From assembly GCA_019425005.1 (NCBI GenBank), contig JAHYYK010000016.1, forward strand, positions 1 through 40,762: 40,762 nt of DNA, in the 5' to 3' direction. Below are positions 15,734-25,103 of the stretch, in pieces (the first letter of the stretch is position 1; each line of letters begins with the position of its first letter). The translations under genes and the position numbers were made by a program. The DNA comes from Collinsella sp. GTDB lineage: Bacteria > Actinomycetota > Coriobacteriia > Coriobacteriales > Coriobacteriaceae. Below the pieces are notes generated by a model. That model had not been told where the DNA came from, did no database searches, and saw only the letters and a list, made by a program, of their open reading frames with translations.

Positions 15734-18127
15734 ATGTGCGGAAGCCACTTTGATAAGCAAACTCAGCGTGAGCGCACCTGCTCGCTGGTTCACGGTACCC
15801 GGTGTTGTGTGGGTGCCAAAATAGCTTGCGCCGGCGCGTGTGCGCTTATGGTCGGCCAGCTGCTGCTGCCGAGCGTGGCGCTGGCGACGGAATGCGCCGA
15901 TCCCGCCGCTGGGACGGATGAAGTTGCCGCGGCTCCGGTGACGCCGACGGTTGCGGAGGATACGGCCGCAACGACCGCACCAGCCGCTTCGACCGTGCCT
16001 GCAGCCGATGCTGCTCCGGCGGCGCAAGCCACCGCTGAGCCTCAGCAGACGGCCCCGACTGGCGCCACCGATGAATCCAACGATGCGGCACCCGCTGAAC
16101 AAAATACTCCCAGCGACAACGCCGCCACGCCGGCGAATGACGCCATCATGCCCTGCGGTGTGACCGATGTTGTTGGCGGCAGCGGCGTTAGGGTCAATAT
16201 TACGGTGCGGAACAATTACACCGACATCAAGAAAGAAGAAACGATTGAGTATGTGAAGGGGATTGCCCTTGTAGATGGAGACCAGTCTGCTCTCGATGGT
16301 AGCGCTTTGACTTTTATCGGCCTGGGGGACTTGATCGTCCATGCGGCGTATGACAGTGCGAGCAATAAAACAACGCTTACCCTGGATATCAGCAAGATTC
16401 AGAGACAGAAGGAGGAGCAGAAGTACTTTACGGAGTACAAGGAGAATAAGTCCAAGATGACGACCACCTATGATGGATCCAAGCTTACGTATACGGGTAC
16501 AGAGCCCGGGAATATCATCATCGGTGATCCGGACGACGCCTTTAAAGGAGATACCGAGGCGACCGGGAAACCCACTATTAACGAGATCCGGGATGACTAC
16601 TACACCCGCACCCATGTCTACGAGAGGGCGTGCCTTGTTATCCCGGCAGCGGAATCAGAATCGGAATCCATCTCCTTTGCCAATGTTCAGAATACGAACT
16701 TCAATTGGCAGCTGGATACTGGTCCGCAGGCGACGGCAGGTGTCCCTAACTACGATGCAGATAAATACGAAATCGCTTATGAATGCTGGCAGGAATTTGA
16801 AAACAACGAACCCGTTGCTGCCTGGTATTCCGATAACGGCTCACATGGTTCCCTGCCGACTATTACAAAGTTTAAAAGCGGGAAAGAGTACGTGTATTCT
16901 CTTATGCTGAAGCCAAAAGACGGATATTCCTTCAGCGATGAAACCGTTGTTACCGTAAACGGGGAAACCGTAAAGTCGAGTCTAAGCGGAGAATTCCTGT
17001 ATGTCCCTGCTATTAAAACAATTACGATGCCTGCTTCGTCGGAAAACGAAGCTCTTGAGAATCTAAACGTCAACGATGTGAAAACCGACTATGCGCCCGG
17101 CGAGGCGCCGCGTGCGACCGCGACGATTCCTGCCGCCGATGCCGATAAGTATGAGATCGCCTATGAGTGCTGGGAAGAGATGGATGGCAGCGACCCTGCG
17201 GAGCTCAAGCCCGTTGCCTTCTGGTATTCCGATCCCGCAATGTACACGCCGGGCATGAAGAAGATCGACCACTTCGAAGAGGGCAAGTTCTACATGTATT
17301 CCGTTGAGCTGAGGCTCAAGGGCGACAATACCGTGGCTGATGACTGCGAAATGAACGTCAACGGTCATTGGGCGCACCACATCAAGACCGCCAACGGCGT
17401 CTTCGCGCCACACACTGACAATATGCTGTGCGAGCAGCCGATTGATGAATGGCGGGCAATCGACGTTATCGAGATCAACGGCGCCACGACTATCTTTAAG
17501 GCGGGCGACAAGCCGGTCTTTACGGCGAATGTTCCGACGGCCTCCAACTCCCTTCCTCAGTGTGAGTTCTGGACGGGCAGCGATGGCAGCGAAGTGAACT
17601 CTCAGAAGTTCTGGGATCAGAACATTACGAATCACATCGACGCCTTTAAGCCTGGCGTGACCTATCGCTACGGCATCTACCTCAAGTCCGCGCGCGGCTT
17701 CTACTTCACGCCCGACACCAAGCTGATGATCAACGGCCAGGAGTGCGGCTACCAGGTCGCGGATAGCGTATCCGATGAGGACAGCGGCTGGATCTACACC
17801 CTGTGGCTCAACACCGATCTGACCTTTACGCCTGAAGCCACGCCGACTCCCGATCCGCAACCTACGCCGGATCCCAAGCCGACACCGCAGCCTGAGGTTA
17901 AGCCCGAGACCAAGCCCGAAGTGAAGCCCGAGACCAAACCCGCGGCCAAGCCGGCTACGACCACCACGGTGAGCAAGACGGTTGAGAAAGCCACGCCGGC
18001 CAAAAAGTCCGCCGCCGTCCTGGCCGCCACGGGCGACACCACCGCGATGACGGTCACCGCCCTGGGCATCGCCGGCGCAACCGTTGCCGCCGCAGGCATC
18101 GCCGCGACCAAGCGCCGCAAGCGCTAG
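15734..18127 (+). CDS. LAATG-anchored modular surface protein
   Basis: The 797-residue protein starts at 15734 after AAGGAGG. A signal peptide (residues about 1-49, with VGQLLLPSVALA before the cleavage site) leads into an Ala-, Thr- and Pro-rich linker. Residues about 145-430 include a first copy of a roughly 120-residue module containing DKYEIAYECWQE, PVAAWYSD and GYSF..ETVVTVNG. A second copy has DKYEIAYECWEE, PVAFWYSD and VNG, and a third, more divergent copy has CEFWTGSD, FKPGVTYRYGIYLK and MINGQE. A Pro- and Lys-rich spacer (PTPDPKPTPQPEVKPETK) precedes LAATGD, a hydrophobic span and KRRKR, a sortase sorting signal. The first half is richer in A/T than the second, suggesting a mosaic origin. 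It is probably an adhesin-type protein; its ligand is unknown. Confidence 0.85.
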   Translation: MCGSHFDKQTQRERTCSLVHGTRCCVGAKIACAGACALMVGQLLLPSVALATECADPAAGTDEVAAAPVTPTVAEDTAATTAPAASTVPAADAAPAAQATAEPQQTAPTGATDESNDAAPAEQNTPSDNAATPANDAIMPCGVTDVVGGSGVRVNITVRNNYTDIKKEETIEYVKGIALVDGDQSALDGSALTFIGLGDLIVHAAYDSASNKTTLTLDISKIQRQKEEQKYFTEYKENKSKMTTTYDGSKLTYTGTEPGNIIIGDPDDAFKGDTEATGKPTINEIRDDYYTRTHVYERACLVIPAAESESESISFANVQNTNFNWQLDTGPQATAGVPNYDADKYEIAYECWQEFENNEPVAAWYSDNGSHGSLPTITKFKSGKEYVYSLMLKPKDGYSFSDETVVTVNGETVKSSLSGEFLYVPAIKTITMPASSENEALENLNVNDVKTDYAPGEAPRATATIPAADADKYEIAYECWEEMDGSDPAELKPVAFWYSDPAMYTPGMKKIDHFEEGKFYMYSVELRLKGDNTVADDCEMNVNGHWAHHIKTANGVFAPHTDNMLCEQPIDEWRAIDVIEINGATTIFKAGDKPVFTANVPTASNSLPQCEFWTGSDGSEVNSQKFWDQNITNHIDAFKPGVTYRYGIYLKSARGFYFTPDTKLMINGQECGYQVADSVSDEDSGWIYTLWLNTDLTFTPEATPTPDPQPTPDPKPTPQPEVKPETKPEVKPETKPAAKPATTTTVSKTVEKATPAKKSAAVLAATGDTTAMTVTALGIAGATVAAAGIAATKRRKR

Positions 18128-18164
18128 GTTTTGGTGACGGCGCCTATCCTCGGCTTCAGCAAAA

Positions 18165-18300
18165 TCTCGATCTGTAACACCAAACTGCCCAAAACGGCTC
18201 TAGATGTTACAGATTGAGATGAACCGAATGGCCGCCAATCTAATGTCTCGATCTGTAACACCAAGCGGGGAATTTGACCTCTAGCTGTTACAGATCGAGA
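18165..18300. repeat. Array of two 55-bp hairpins, 81-bp period
   Basis: Hairpins 18165-18219 and 18246-18300 each consist of a TCTCGATCTGTAACA half, 25 nt of loop and its inverted half. Their starts are exactly 81 bp apart. They follow the LAATG gene by about 37 nt and end 22 nt before a CCACCACAAAGG repeat, the same spacing as in the array at 25104. The gap 18128-18463 is wholly made of such repeats and a hairpin. Confidence 0.9.
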
Positions 18301-18322
18301 CAAACCGACCGGCCGAGTCCAG

Positions 18323-18359
18323 AACCACCGTAAAGGTGCCTGTCCCCTTTGTGGTGGTT
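18323..18359. repeat. CCACCACAAAGG palindrome (reverse orientation of the core)
   Basis: Arms 18323-18336 and 18346-18359 form a 14-bp stem with one mismatched pair. The core here reads GTGCCTGTCCCC, so this copy is inverted relative to 12643 and 15673. It closes the two-unit hairpin array. Confidence 0.8.
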
Positions 18360-18370
18360 TGCGCAGGTAG

Positions 18371-18402
18371 AACGGTAGGTTCGTATATATGAACCTACCG
18401 TT
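18371..18402. repeat. 12-bp hairpin after CGCAGGTAG, upstream of the large surface-protein gene
   Basis: AACGGTAGGTTC (18371-18382) and GAACCTACCGTT (18391-18402) form a perfect stem around GTATATAT, preceded by CGCAGGTAG and followed by GCTTTGTTTTT. It matches the element at 15612-15639 in layout and prefix. It may terminate incoming transcription or mark the promoter region. Confidence 0.6.
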
Positions 18403-18463
18403 CGCTTTGTTTTTGGACAACGATTACGCTGGATGACTTTTGGTTTGCAGGAAAGGAACGACC

Positions 18464-21400
18464 ATGAGGTGGACTACTGCTCGAGCGCTTTGCCGACGGC
18501 TGACGGTTGCCACGGTGACCCTCGCGATGGTGACGGGTTCGTTTCCCGCGGGCGCGTTTGCTGAGGCCCTCAACACCGACGGCACTTTTGTGCAGACGGA
18601 TAACGGCCAAGCAGCCGACGCCGCTCCCGCCGATTCGGCTGACGCCCAAACGTCAGACTCTGCTTCCGCCGACCCCGCGCCCGATGCCGGCGCCGCCGAC
18701 CCCACAGTGCTCGATAGCGGTGATACCCCTACGCCCCCGCCCTCCGAGATTGCATCGGCGGCGGGCCTAACGGGCGCCGGGCAGACCGAGAGCACACCTG
18801 CGGGTACGCTCGCCACTGATCTTGTCGAGGGCAAGGAACTCGCCGAGCAGCAGAAGCAGGAGGAGACCGCCGAAGCCGAAGCAACCTGGAATGAGGATCT
18901 TGGGCTCTGGATGACCTCGAAGGGCGCTACGGGCGTAAAAGGCGAATACGATGATGGCTACGTGGCCGGCGAGCAGACTCCCGCGCAGTACTACTTCTCG
19001 ATCGATAGCCTCACCAACGAAATTTCTATCGAGTATGGCGACGCGGGCATTACCACGTTGGAGGTGCCCTCGACCATCGACGGCAAAAATGTCGTGAGTC
19101 TTAAGGGCATGGGAAACGTTGCGCTCACATCAATTACGTTTGCCCCCGATTCGCATATCCGCTCTGTGGGCGGTTTGGGCGGCAGCAGCATCAAGGAAAT
19201 CGCACTGCCCGATTCGGTTGAGGAACTGGGCTGGAATGCGTTTACTGGAAGCAAGACACTTCACACGGTGACCTGGCCCAACAACGCGGCCTTTACCACG
19301 ATTCCCGAGCAGGCCTTTGAGGGCTGCGAACAGCTTGACGACAATGTGGTGGCAACGCTGCCACCTTCGGTTAAGACTATCGACTATCGCGCCTTCGCCA
19401 ATTGCGGCGTACCGCAGTTCTATGTCTCGGACACAACGGTACTCACCTTTACGCAGATCAACGTGCCGGGCACGGTGGAGCGGATTGAGCGCTATGCCTT
19501 TGACGGGTGCTCGCACGTGTCATCGGTGACGATCGGCGATGGTGTCAAATCTATCGGGGCGCTCGCGTTCGCCTCTCTTGATCCTGCGATTGCCGGCAAA
19601 GAGATTGTGCTACCCAAAAGCGTGGAAATGATAGAGTGGGGAGCTTTTGAGAACACGAGATACGGAAACGAGACGAACCATAATGCCGTTGCCCTGCGCG
19701 TGATGAACCCCGATCTTCAGTTTGGTGAGGCGGGCTATCCGGGCGACTATAATGAGCGCGTGACAATCGATGGCGTAACGTATACGATTCCCTTTGGTGA
19801 AGGCCAGACCATCTATGCCTATGCGACCGATTCGGCTGGCAACCCCTCGATGGTCAAAAAGCTTGCCGATGCCGTGGCCGATCGCAAGGACTCCGTCGAT
19901 TCCTCGAAGCCTGCCTACACGTTTGAGTGGATGGGCGAGGCGGCCCAGGTGACGGGCAAACTTCCCCAGAGCGCGGCGGCCGTGCTCTTGCAGGCGGGGC
20001 AGTCCACGCCGTTGACGGTTGGCGACGACGGCTCCGTTGCTGCCAACGTCCTCTCCAAGACGGCAGCAACGCTGCGCATTTCGCTCAGCGGTTACTATGA
20101 CATGGTGCTGGCGCGCCCGGGCGACCAGATGACGGGCACATGGAATATCGGAGAGATTAAGGCGGAGGACTTTACCAAGATTCCGGCTTCGCGCGCGATT
20201 GAGCTCAACGTGGGCTATCTTGAACCGATTATGGGCCAGGATAAGACCGAACGCATTGAGCTCGATAGTCTCGATAACATCGATCTGACGGTGAAGAACG
20301 GCGGCAAGACGCTTAAGCCTGCCAAGGGTGACAAGGAAAACGACTTCCGTATCCAGGGCACAGCGCTCGTGGTGTCGCAGGCCATTGCCGACGCGGACCA
20401 GGATCTGGAGATAACGCTCGAGCCCAAAGACAGCCTCAAGCTGGGTGGGACGACGGCGACGGTGAAGCCCTCGGCCGGCAAGGTCGATATCGACTTGAAG
20501 CCCTGGGGCACGGCGACGGTCGCGACCAAGGGCGACTACCAGGGCGCTAACCGCGTGCTGGTGTTCCGTACGTCCGACGGCAAGCTGGTCGCCGACGGCG
20601 TCACCTATCTGATGGGTTACGAAGACGATGGCACCACGCCTATCATGAAGGCCGAGACGCCGCGCCTTAAGGCCGGTTCGTACACCATCGTCGCCTTTAA
20701 CAAGACGAGCTACGACATCCAAGCGACGAGCTATTCCACGTTTAGCCGCCTAGGGCTGACCGTGGGTAAGCATATCGCGCAAAAGCAGGTGAAGATTGAG
20801 GACGGCAAACAGCTCGACGTGACGCTCGACGTCCCCACGTTTGACGTGGAGACGTATCGTGCCGAGCGCGGGCTGACGGCGGGCTCGGTTATCGCTGATT
20901 CGTCCGCGGTCGTTGGCGTGGAGACCGAGCTGCGCATTCATTACGAGCTCAAGGACAGCCAGGCTGCCAAGATTGAGATTCCGCTGGCCAAGGATGCCGT
21001 CGGGGATGTGTCCGCAGGCTCTCGCGAAGCCGGCGCCAGCTCCGAGGCCATGTGGGCTGACACAACTTGGGAGGGCGACAACCTCGTTCTCAATATGAAT
21101 AAGGGCATGGGCGCCGATGTGTTTGTGCGCTTTAAGCCTAAGGCCGCGGGCATCTATGCCATCTCGCCGCTTATTACGCTGGGCGAGGTGACGTTGCCGC
21201 TGGGAAGCACCACACTCGAGGTTAGCGGATCGCGCATCGAGGTCGACAGCACCGACGTTCACAGCCTACTGGGCAATGTGGCCTACGTATACGCAGCGCC
21301 CGGAAAAAGCGTGCAGCTTACCGTGGGCGTGGGCGCCTCGGCCGCAAAGTACACCGGCAAGACCAATAAACTCGGCCGTGCCAAGATTGAATACGACCTG

Positions 21401-23404
21401 CCGCAGGATACGCTTGCCGCCGAGCGTGTGACGCTCGAAGCGCGCGTGGGCTCGACCGCTGCTGCCGCCGCTGCTGCCGAGGTAACGGCTCGCAATTATG
21501 TGCGCTATGTTCCGGGCGCTTCGGTCTGGAACTTTGATGTGACGTATCGTGGCGGTACGCAAAGCCTGGTCAAGGACGGCAAGGACACCGGCAAGAGTCT
21601 GTGGACCTTCCACCATCTGCCGCAAAAGAAGAACGCCTACTGGACGTTCGATATCACGCTCGAGGTGGGAAACGAAGAGGCCGCCGACACGCTCGACCTG
21701 TACGTGGACTGCGTGGATGGCAAGACGGTGACGATTCCTCTGACTCAAAAGTCGCGCGAGGGCACCCATGTGCGCTATGTGGCGGAGTATGTGGACGAGG
21801 GTTACCTTAAGCTGCTCGACGAGTTTAACAAGGCGAATGACTCGACCTATGTGAACTGCGGCAACTTTGAGCAGATCTTTATGCCGCAGACCTACCGCAT
21901 CTCCAATGCTCAGCTTATGACCATGCTGAGTTTTGACGCCAACGCTTCGGCCAAAAAGCATTCCGCCGCGGCCGAGGAGCGCCAGCAGGAGTTCTCGAAT
22001 GCCGTGCAGCAGTGGCACGAGTATATGATGGATAACTCGTTTAATGATGTCGACGAGGCCTTTAACGACGCGATTGACCAGATGGTCGCTGATGCGTTTG
22101 CCGAGGAGGACGAGAACGGTAAAGAGGACGAAGCCCAAGGTGGAGCTGCCCGTAAGGCTCGTCGCGCCCCTGCCGCCAGCGACGGCGAGGGTGATGGTGC
22201 TGGCAACGACGAGGCCGCGCAGTTTGCGGCTGAGCTCAAGGCCGCGGTCGGCGGGTCGGCGGCGCTGCTGACCCAGCAGGGCGACAGCTATGGCGTCAAT
22301 GTGGACAAGATGATCTTTGAGGATGCTTACGGCACCAGCGAGGATTGGTATCAGGAACTCGCGGCGGCCCAGGGCGCGAACGCTGCGGATGCGGCCGCCA
22401 TCAAGGAGCTCGTCGACCATGCATCGCGAGCGGAGTTTATTGCCCAGCAGGCCGAGGATCTGGTGGGCCAGTCGATGGGTATCGGCCAGCTCAACCAATA
22501 CGGAAGCTGGAATGACGCAACCGCTGCGGCGCTCAACAAGTGTGCGGGCATTAAGGCCAGCGAGTACAACGGCCAGTCGACGAGCGGGTTTAACGATTTG
22601 GGCCAGGCGCTCGGCAGCTCGCTGAGCTACAAGGCGGCTGACGACGATACCGTCAAGGGCTTTAAGGTCGCCGCGCCCGATGGCGAGCAGACGGCCTATA
22701 TCGAGTCGGAATTTATCGAGAACTCCAATAACAACAAGAACCAGGCGCTTCTGTTTAACTCGATCGCCATGCAGTGCGACATTCTGGACGACCTGTACGA
22801 CAACTGGAATGTGGTCCATAGCCTCAACAACTCCAAGGTGCGCGGATGGCTCATGGCCTGGAAGCTCAACGGCGACGTGAGCGCCCATATGAAGCTCATC
22901 CGCACGATCCGTTCGCTCAAGAGCTATAAGATCGAGTGCGAGATGTTCGGACAGGTCTTTAAGACCGATGCGTGGAAGGCGGCCGGCCAGGCGTTTCCCG
23001 CGGCGACCCAGGGTATCGGCATCTTTACCGGCATTTACGGCGTGAACGATGCCAGCAAGAACTGGGAGAACGTGAACGTCCGTATGCAGAAGGTGAAGGG
23101 CGAGCGCGAGGGCTATGAGCTTCAGCATACGCGCTTGCTTGCCAAGCCCGAGAAGACCGAGGACGACTGGAAGTGCATTTACGCGCTGCGTGACGCCATG
23201 GAGAAGGCGCGTGCGTTTGAGGATCTGCTGTATCGCCAGCTCTGCCACGACAGCACCGATGTGGCGGTGGGCTCCATTATGACAATCGCCGGCGTGCTGA
23301 CGGCCGGTTCGGCGGGTACCGTGGTGGGCGCCGCCTATGATGCAGCTTCGACCAGCGTAGGTTCGGAGCGCGCGATTAAGCTGACCAATGCCGAATGCGC
23401 CTAA
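18464..23404 (+). CDS. Large BspA-like leucine-rich-repeat surface protein, N-terminal portion ending at an in-frame TAA
   Basis: The 1646-residue frame starts at 18464 after GAAAGGA. A signal peptide (residues 1 to about 36, ending AGAFAEA) is followed by an acidic Ala-, Asp- and Pro-rich linker. Residues about 180-400 carry BspA-type leucine-rich repeats, recognisable as IKEIALPDSVEELGWNAF and VERIERYAFDGCSHVSSV. A long middle part has beta-rich segments (carboxypeptidase-regulatory or Ig-like), and residues about 1120-1640 are mostly helical with many Glu, Ala and Lys. The frame ends LTNAECA-TAA without an anchor. The codons after the TAA continue in the same frame (DVACEQVERACQ) into a part that has a sorting signal. 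So this is probably one 2200-residue wall protein interrupted by a nonsense codon, or one made by readthrough. Confidence 0.85.
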   Translation: MRWTTARALCRRLTVATVTLAMVTGSFPAGAFAEALNTDGTFVQTDNGQAADAAPADSADAQTSDSASADPAPDAGAADPTVLDSGDTPTPPPSEIASAAGLTGAGQTESTPAGTLATDLVEGKELAEQQKQEETAEAEATWNEDLGLWMTSKGATGVKGEYDDGYVAGEQTPAQYYFSIDSLTNEISIEYGDAGITTLEVPSTIDGKNVVSLKGMGNVALTSITFAPDSHIRSVGGLGGSSIKEIALPDSVEELGWNAFTGSKTLHTVTWPNNAAFTTIPEQAFEGCEQLDDNVVATLPPSVKTIDYRAFANCGVPQFYVSDTTVLTFTQINVPGTVERIERYAFDGCSHVSSVTIGDGVKSIGALAFASLDPAIAGKEIVLPKSVEMIEWGAFENTRYGNETNHNAVALRVMNPDLQFGEAGYPGDYNERVTIDGVTYTIPFGEGQTIYAYATDSAGNPSMVKKLADAVADRKDSVDSSKPAYTFEWMGEAAQVTGKLPQSAAAVLLQAGQSTPLTVGDDGSVAANVLSKTAATLRISLSGYYDMVLARPGDQMTGTWNIGEIKAEDFTKIPASRAIELNVGYLEPIMGQDKTERIELDSLDNIDLTVKNGGKTLKPAKGDKENDFRIQGTALVVSQAIADADQDLEITLEPKDSLKLGGTTATVKPSAGKVDIDLKPWGTATVATKGDYQGANRVLVFRTSDGKLVADGVTYLMGYEDDGTTPIMKAETPRLKAGSYTIVAFNKTSYDIQATSYSTFSRLGLTVGKHIAQKQVKIEDGKQLDVTLDVPTFDVETYRAERGLTAGSVIADSSAVVGVETELRIHYELKDSQAAKIEIPLAKDAVGDVSAGSREAGASSEAMWADTTWEGDNLVLNMNKGMGADVFVRFKPKAAGIYAISPLITLGEVTLPLGSTTLEVSGSRIEVDSTDVHSLLGNVAYVYAAPGKSVQLTVGVGASAAKYTGKTNKLGRAKIEYDLPQDTLAAERVTLEARVGSTAAAAAAAEVTARNYVRYVPGASVWNFDVTYRGGTQSLVKDGKDTGKSLWTFHHLPQKKNAYWTFDITLEVGNEEAADTLDLYVDCVDGKTVTIPLTQKSREGTHVRYVAEYVDEGYLKLLDEFNKANDSTYVNCGNFEQIFMPQTYRISNAQLMTMLSFDANASAKKHSAAAEERQQEFSNAVQQWHEYMMDNSFNDVDEAFNDAIDQMVADAFAEEDENGKEDEAQGGAARKARRAPAASDGEGDGAGNDEAAQFAAELKAAVGGSAALLTQQGDSYGVNVDKMIFEDAYGTSEDWYQELAAAQGANAADAAAIKELVDHASRAEFIAQQAEDLVGQSMGIGQLNQYGSWNDATAAALNKCAGIKASEYNGQSTSGFNDLGQALGSSLSYKAADDDTVKGFKVAAPDGEQTAYIESEFIENSNNNKNQALLFNSIAMQCDILDDLYDNWNVVHSLNNSKVRGWLMAWKLNGDVSAHMKLIRTIRSLKSYKIECEMFGQVFKTDAWKAAGQAFPAATQGIGIFTGIYGVNDASKNWENVNVRMQKVKGEREGYELQHTRLLAKPEKTEDDWKCIYALRDAMEKARAFEDLLYRQLCHDSTDVAVGSIMTIAGVLTAGSAGTVVGAAYDAASTSVGSERAIKLTNAECA

Positions 23405-23422
23405 GATGTTGCCTGCGAGCAG

Positions 23423-25066
23423 GTGGAGCGCGCGTGCCAGAATCGCATTACGGTCAACTGGGGCGAGCTGACCGATGCCGAGGTCTACAAGGCCAACAAG
23501 GACGGCTTGATCTCGGACGAGAAGATGCAGTCGATCTTCGAGGCGCGTTATCGCAATGTGCCTGCCAAGGCAGCACCCGACCCTGCGGGCGTGGTGTACG
23601 AGGGCCTGCTGTCCAATACGGTTGAAGGCGCGGCGGTTGAGCTGTGGAGCGCCGACGATGCGGCCGGTACCAATGCGGTGCGTTGGGATGCCGAGGGGTA
23701 TGAGCAGGACAATCCGCTTGCAACGGGTGCGGACGGTGCGTACAACTGGAATACGCCGACCGGCTGGTATCAAGTGCGCGTGACCAAGGACGGGTATGAG
23801 GAGGCGCGTTCGGCTTGGCTGCGCGTGCCGCCGATTCAGACTGAGGTGAACATTGGCTTGGTGTCGACGGCGGCGCCCGAGGTAGCTTCGGCCCATGCCT
23901 ATACCGATTGCATCGAGGTTGAGTTTGCGCAGTATATGGATGCGAGCGACGATGCCCTGGTCGCATTGTGCGCGCAGGGCTTGGGCGACGTGACGTATAC
24001 GTGGCTCGACAAGCAGGACGATCCCAATGGCAAGCCGCTGTCACGCGTGCTGCGTATTCGCTATGCCGATGCGCGTGAGGCGGGCTCGACGGTGGCGTTT
24101 GAGCTCGACGGTGCTCGCAACTACGCCGGCACGGCCATGGCGCGCTGGGCAAGTGGCGAGCTTGTCGTGGGCGTTCGTGCCGACAAACTCAAACTCAACG
24201 TGGAGCAGGCCGTGACCATGCTTGATGGCAGTGACTTTGAGCTGGTGGCGCACGTGACCGATAAGGCGGGCAAGCCGTTTGCGGGCGCCAAGGTTAGTGT
24301 TGGGCTGGAGTCCTCGGCTATCTGCTCTGTCGATGCCACCCAGGCCGTGACGGGCGAGGACGGTGCGGCGACGTTTGTGCTGCATGGTGCTCTGCCCGGT
24401 TTGACGACGTTGACGGCGGCGGTGGGCGGCACGGCGCTGTCCAAGCAGGTCGACGTTCGCGTGTCTGCCGAGGCAGTGCGACCGGCGCGACCGGTGGCGA
24501 CGATTGGTGCGACGACGTTTGGTGCATGGTCGCCCAAGGAGAACTACATTACGGTGCCCAAGGGCACGAAGCTGGAGCTTTCTGCCGAGGATGGCGCGAC
24601 GATTTGGTACACCACCAACGACACCTGCCCCTGCCGTGACGAAGGCCGTGTAAAGTACACCGAGCCCATTGCGCTCGATAGCAACATGTATGTGCGCATT
24701 GCGGCACAGCGCCCTGGCATGTCGTACAGCGAGTATTCCGAGCGTCTGAACATTACGATTACGGTGACCGATGAGGCGGCGCCTGATCCGACGCCCGATC
24801 CGGACCCGACGCCTGGCGACGGCGAGCAGGGCGGCGGTGCGGATGGCTCTGGCGGCACCGGGGTACCTGCGGGCGGTTCGACTTCGACGACGACCACGGT
24901 GACGACGAACAAGTCCAAGGGTAAGGGCGAGAACGACAAGAAGTCCGGCGGCACGGAGCTCGCCAGCACGGGTGACTCCACCGCGATGACGGTCGCCGCC
25001 TTGGGCATCGCCGGCGCAACCGTTGCCGCGGCCGGCATCGCCGCGACCAAGCGTCGCAAGCGTTAG
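23423..25066 (+). CDS. C-terminal portion of the large surface protein, with LASTG sorting signal
   Basis: This frame lies in the same phase as the preceding gene and is separated from it only by TAA 23402-23404; the real coding continuity starts at 23405. The nominal GTG start at 23423 has no convincing ribosome site, and the product has no signal peptide, so on its own it could not reach the surface. It has a carboxypeptidase-regulatory-like segment (GAAVELWSADD, TPTGWYQVRVTKDGYEEA), an Ig-like domain (AGKPFAGAKVSV), a chitobiase-C-terminal-like segment (GATIWYTTND), an Asp-, Pro- and Gly-rich spacer, and ELASTGDS with a hydrophobic tail and KRRKR. Its last 35 residues are nearly identical to those of the LAATG protein. 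It is either a decayed gene remnant or the readthrough part of a 2200-residue protein. Confidence 0.75.
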   Translation: MERACQNRITVNWGELTDAEVYKANKDGLISDEKMQSIFEARYRNVPAKAAPDPAGVVYEGLLSNTVEGAAVELWSADDAAGTNAVRWDAEGYEQDNPLATGADGAYNWNTPTGWYQVRVTKDGYEEARSAWLRVPPIQTEVNIGLVSTAAPEVASAHAYTDCIEVEFAQYMDASDDALVALCAQGLGDVTYTWLDKQDDPNGKPLSRVLRIRYADAREAGSTVAFELDGARNYAGTAMARWASGELVVGVRADKLKLNVEQAVTMLDGSDFELVAHVTDKAGKPFAGAKVSVGLESSAICSVDATQAVTGEDGAATFVLHGALPGLTTLTAAVGGTALSKQVDVRVSAEAVRPARPVATIGATTFGAWSPKENYITVPKGTKLELSAEDGATIWYTTNDTCPCRDEGRVKYTEPIALDSNMYVRIAAQRPGMSYSEYSERLNITITVTDEAAPDPTPDPDPTPGDGEQGGGADGSGGTGVPAGGSTSTTTTVTTNKSKGKGENDKKSGGTELASTGDSTAMTVAALGIAGATVAAAGIAATKRRKR

Positions 25067-25103
25067 GTTTTGGCGACAACGCCCATTCTCGGCTTTTGCA
25101 AGA

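Noticed and set aside
15781..16160. Minus-strand Ala/Val-rich ORFs over the linker of the LAATG protein
   Set aside because: They arise from the low-complexity Ala-, Thr- and Pro-rich coding of the real gene on the plus strand.
23423..25066. Independent gene starting at GTG 23423
   Set aside because: No ribosome site, no signal peptide despite a sorting signal, and coding continuity extends upstream to the TAA. It is better explained as the 3' part of the preceding gene.
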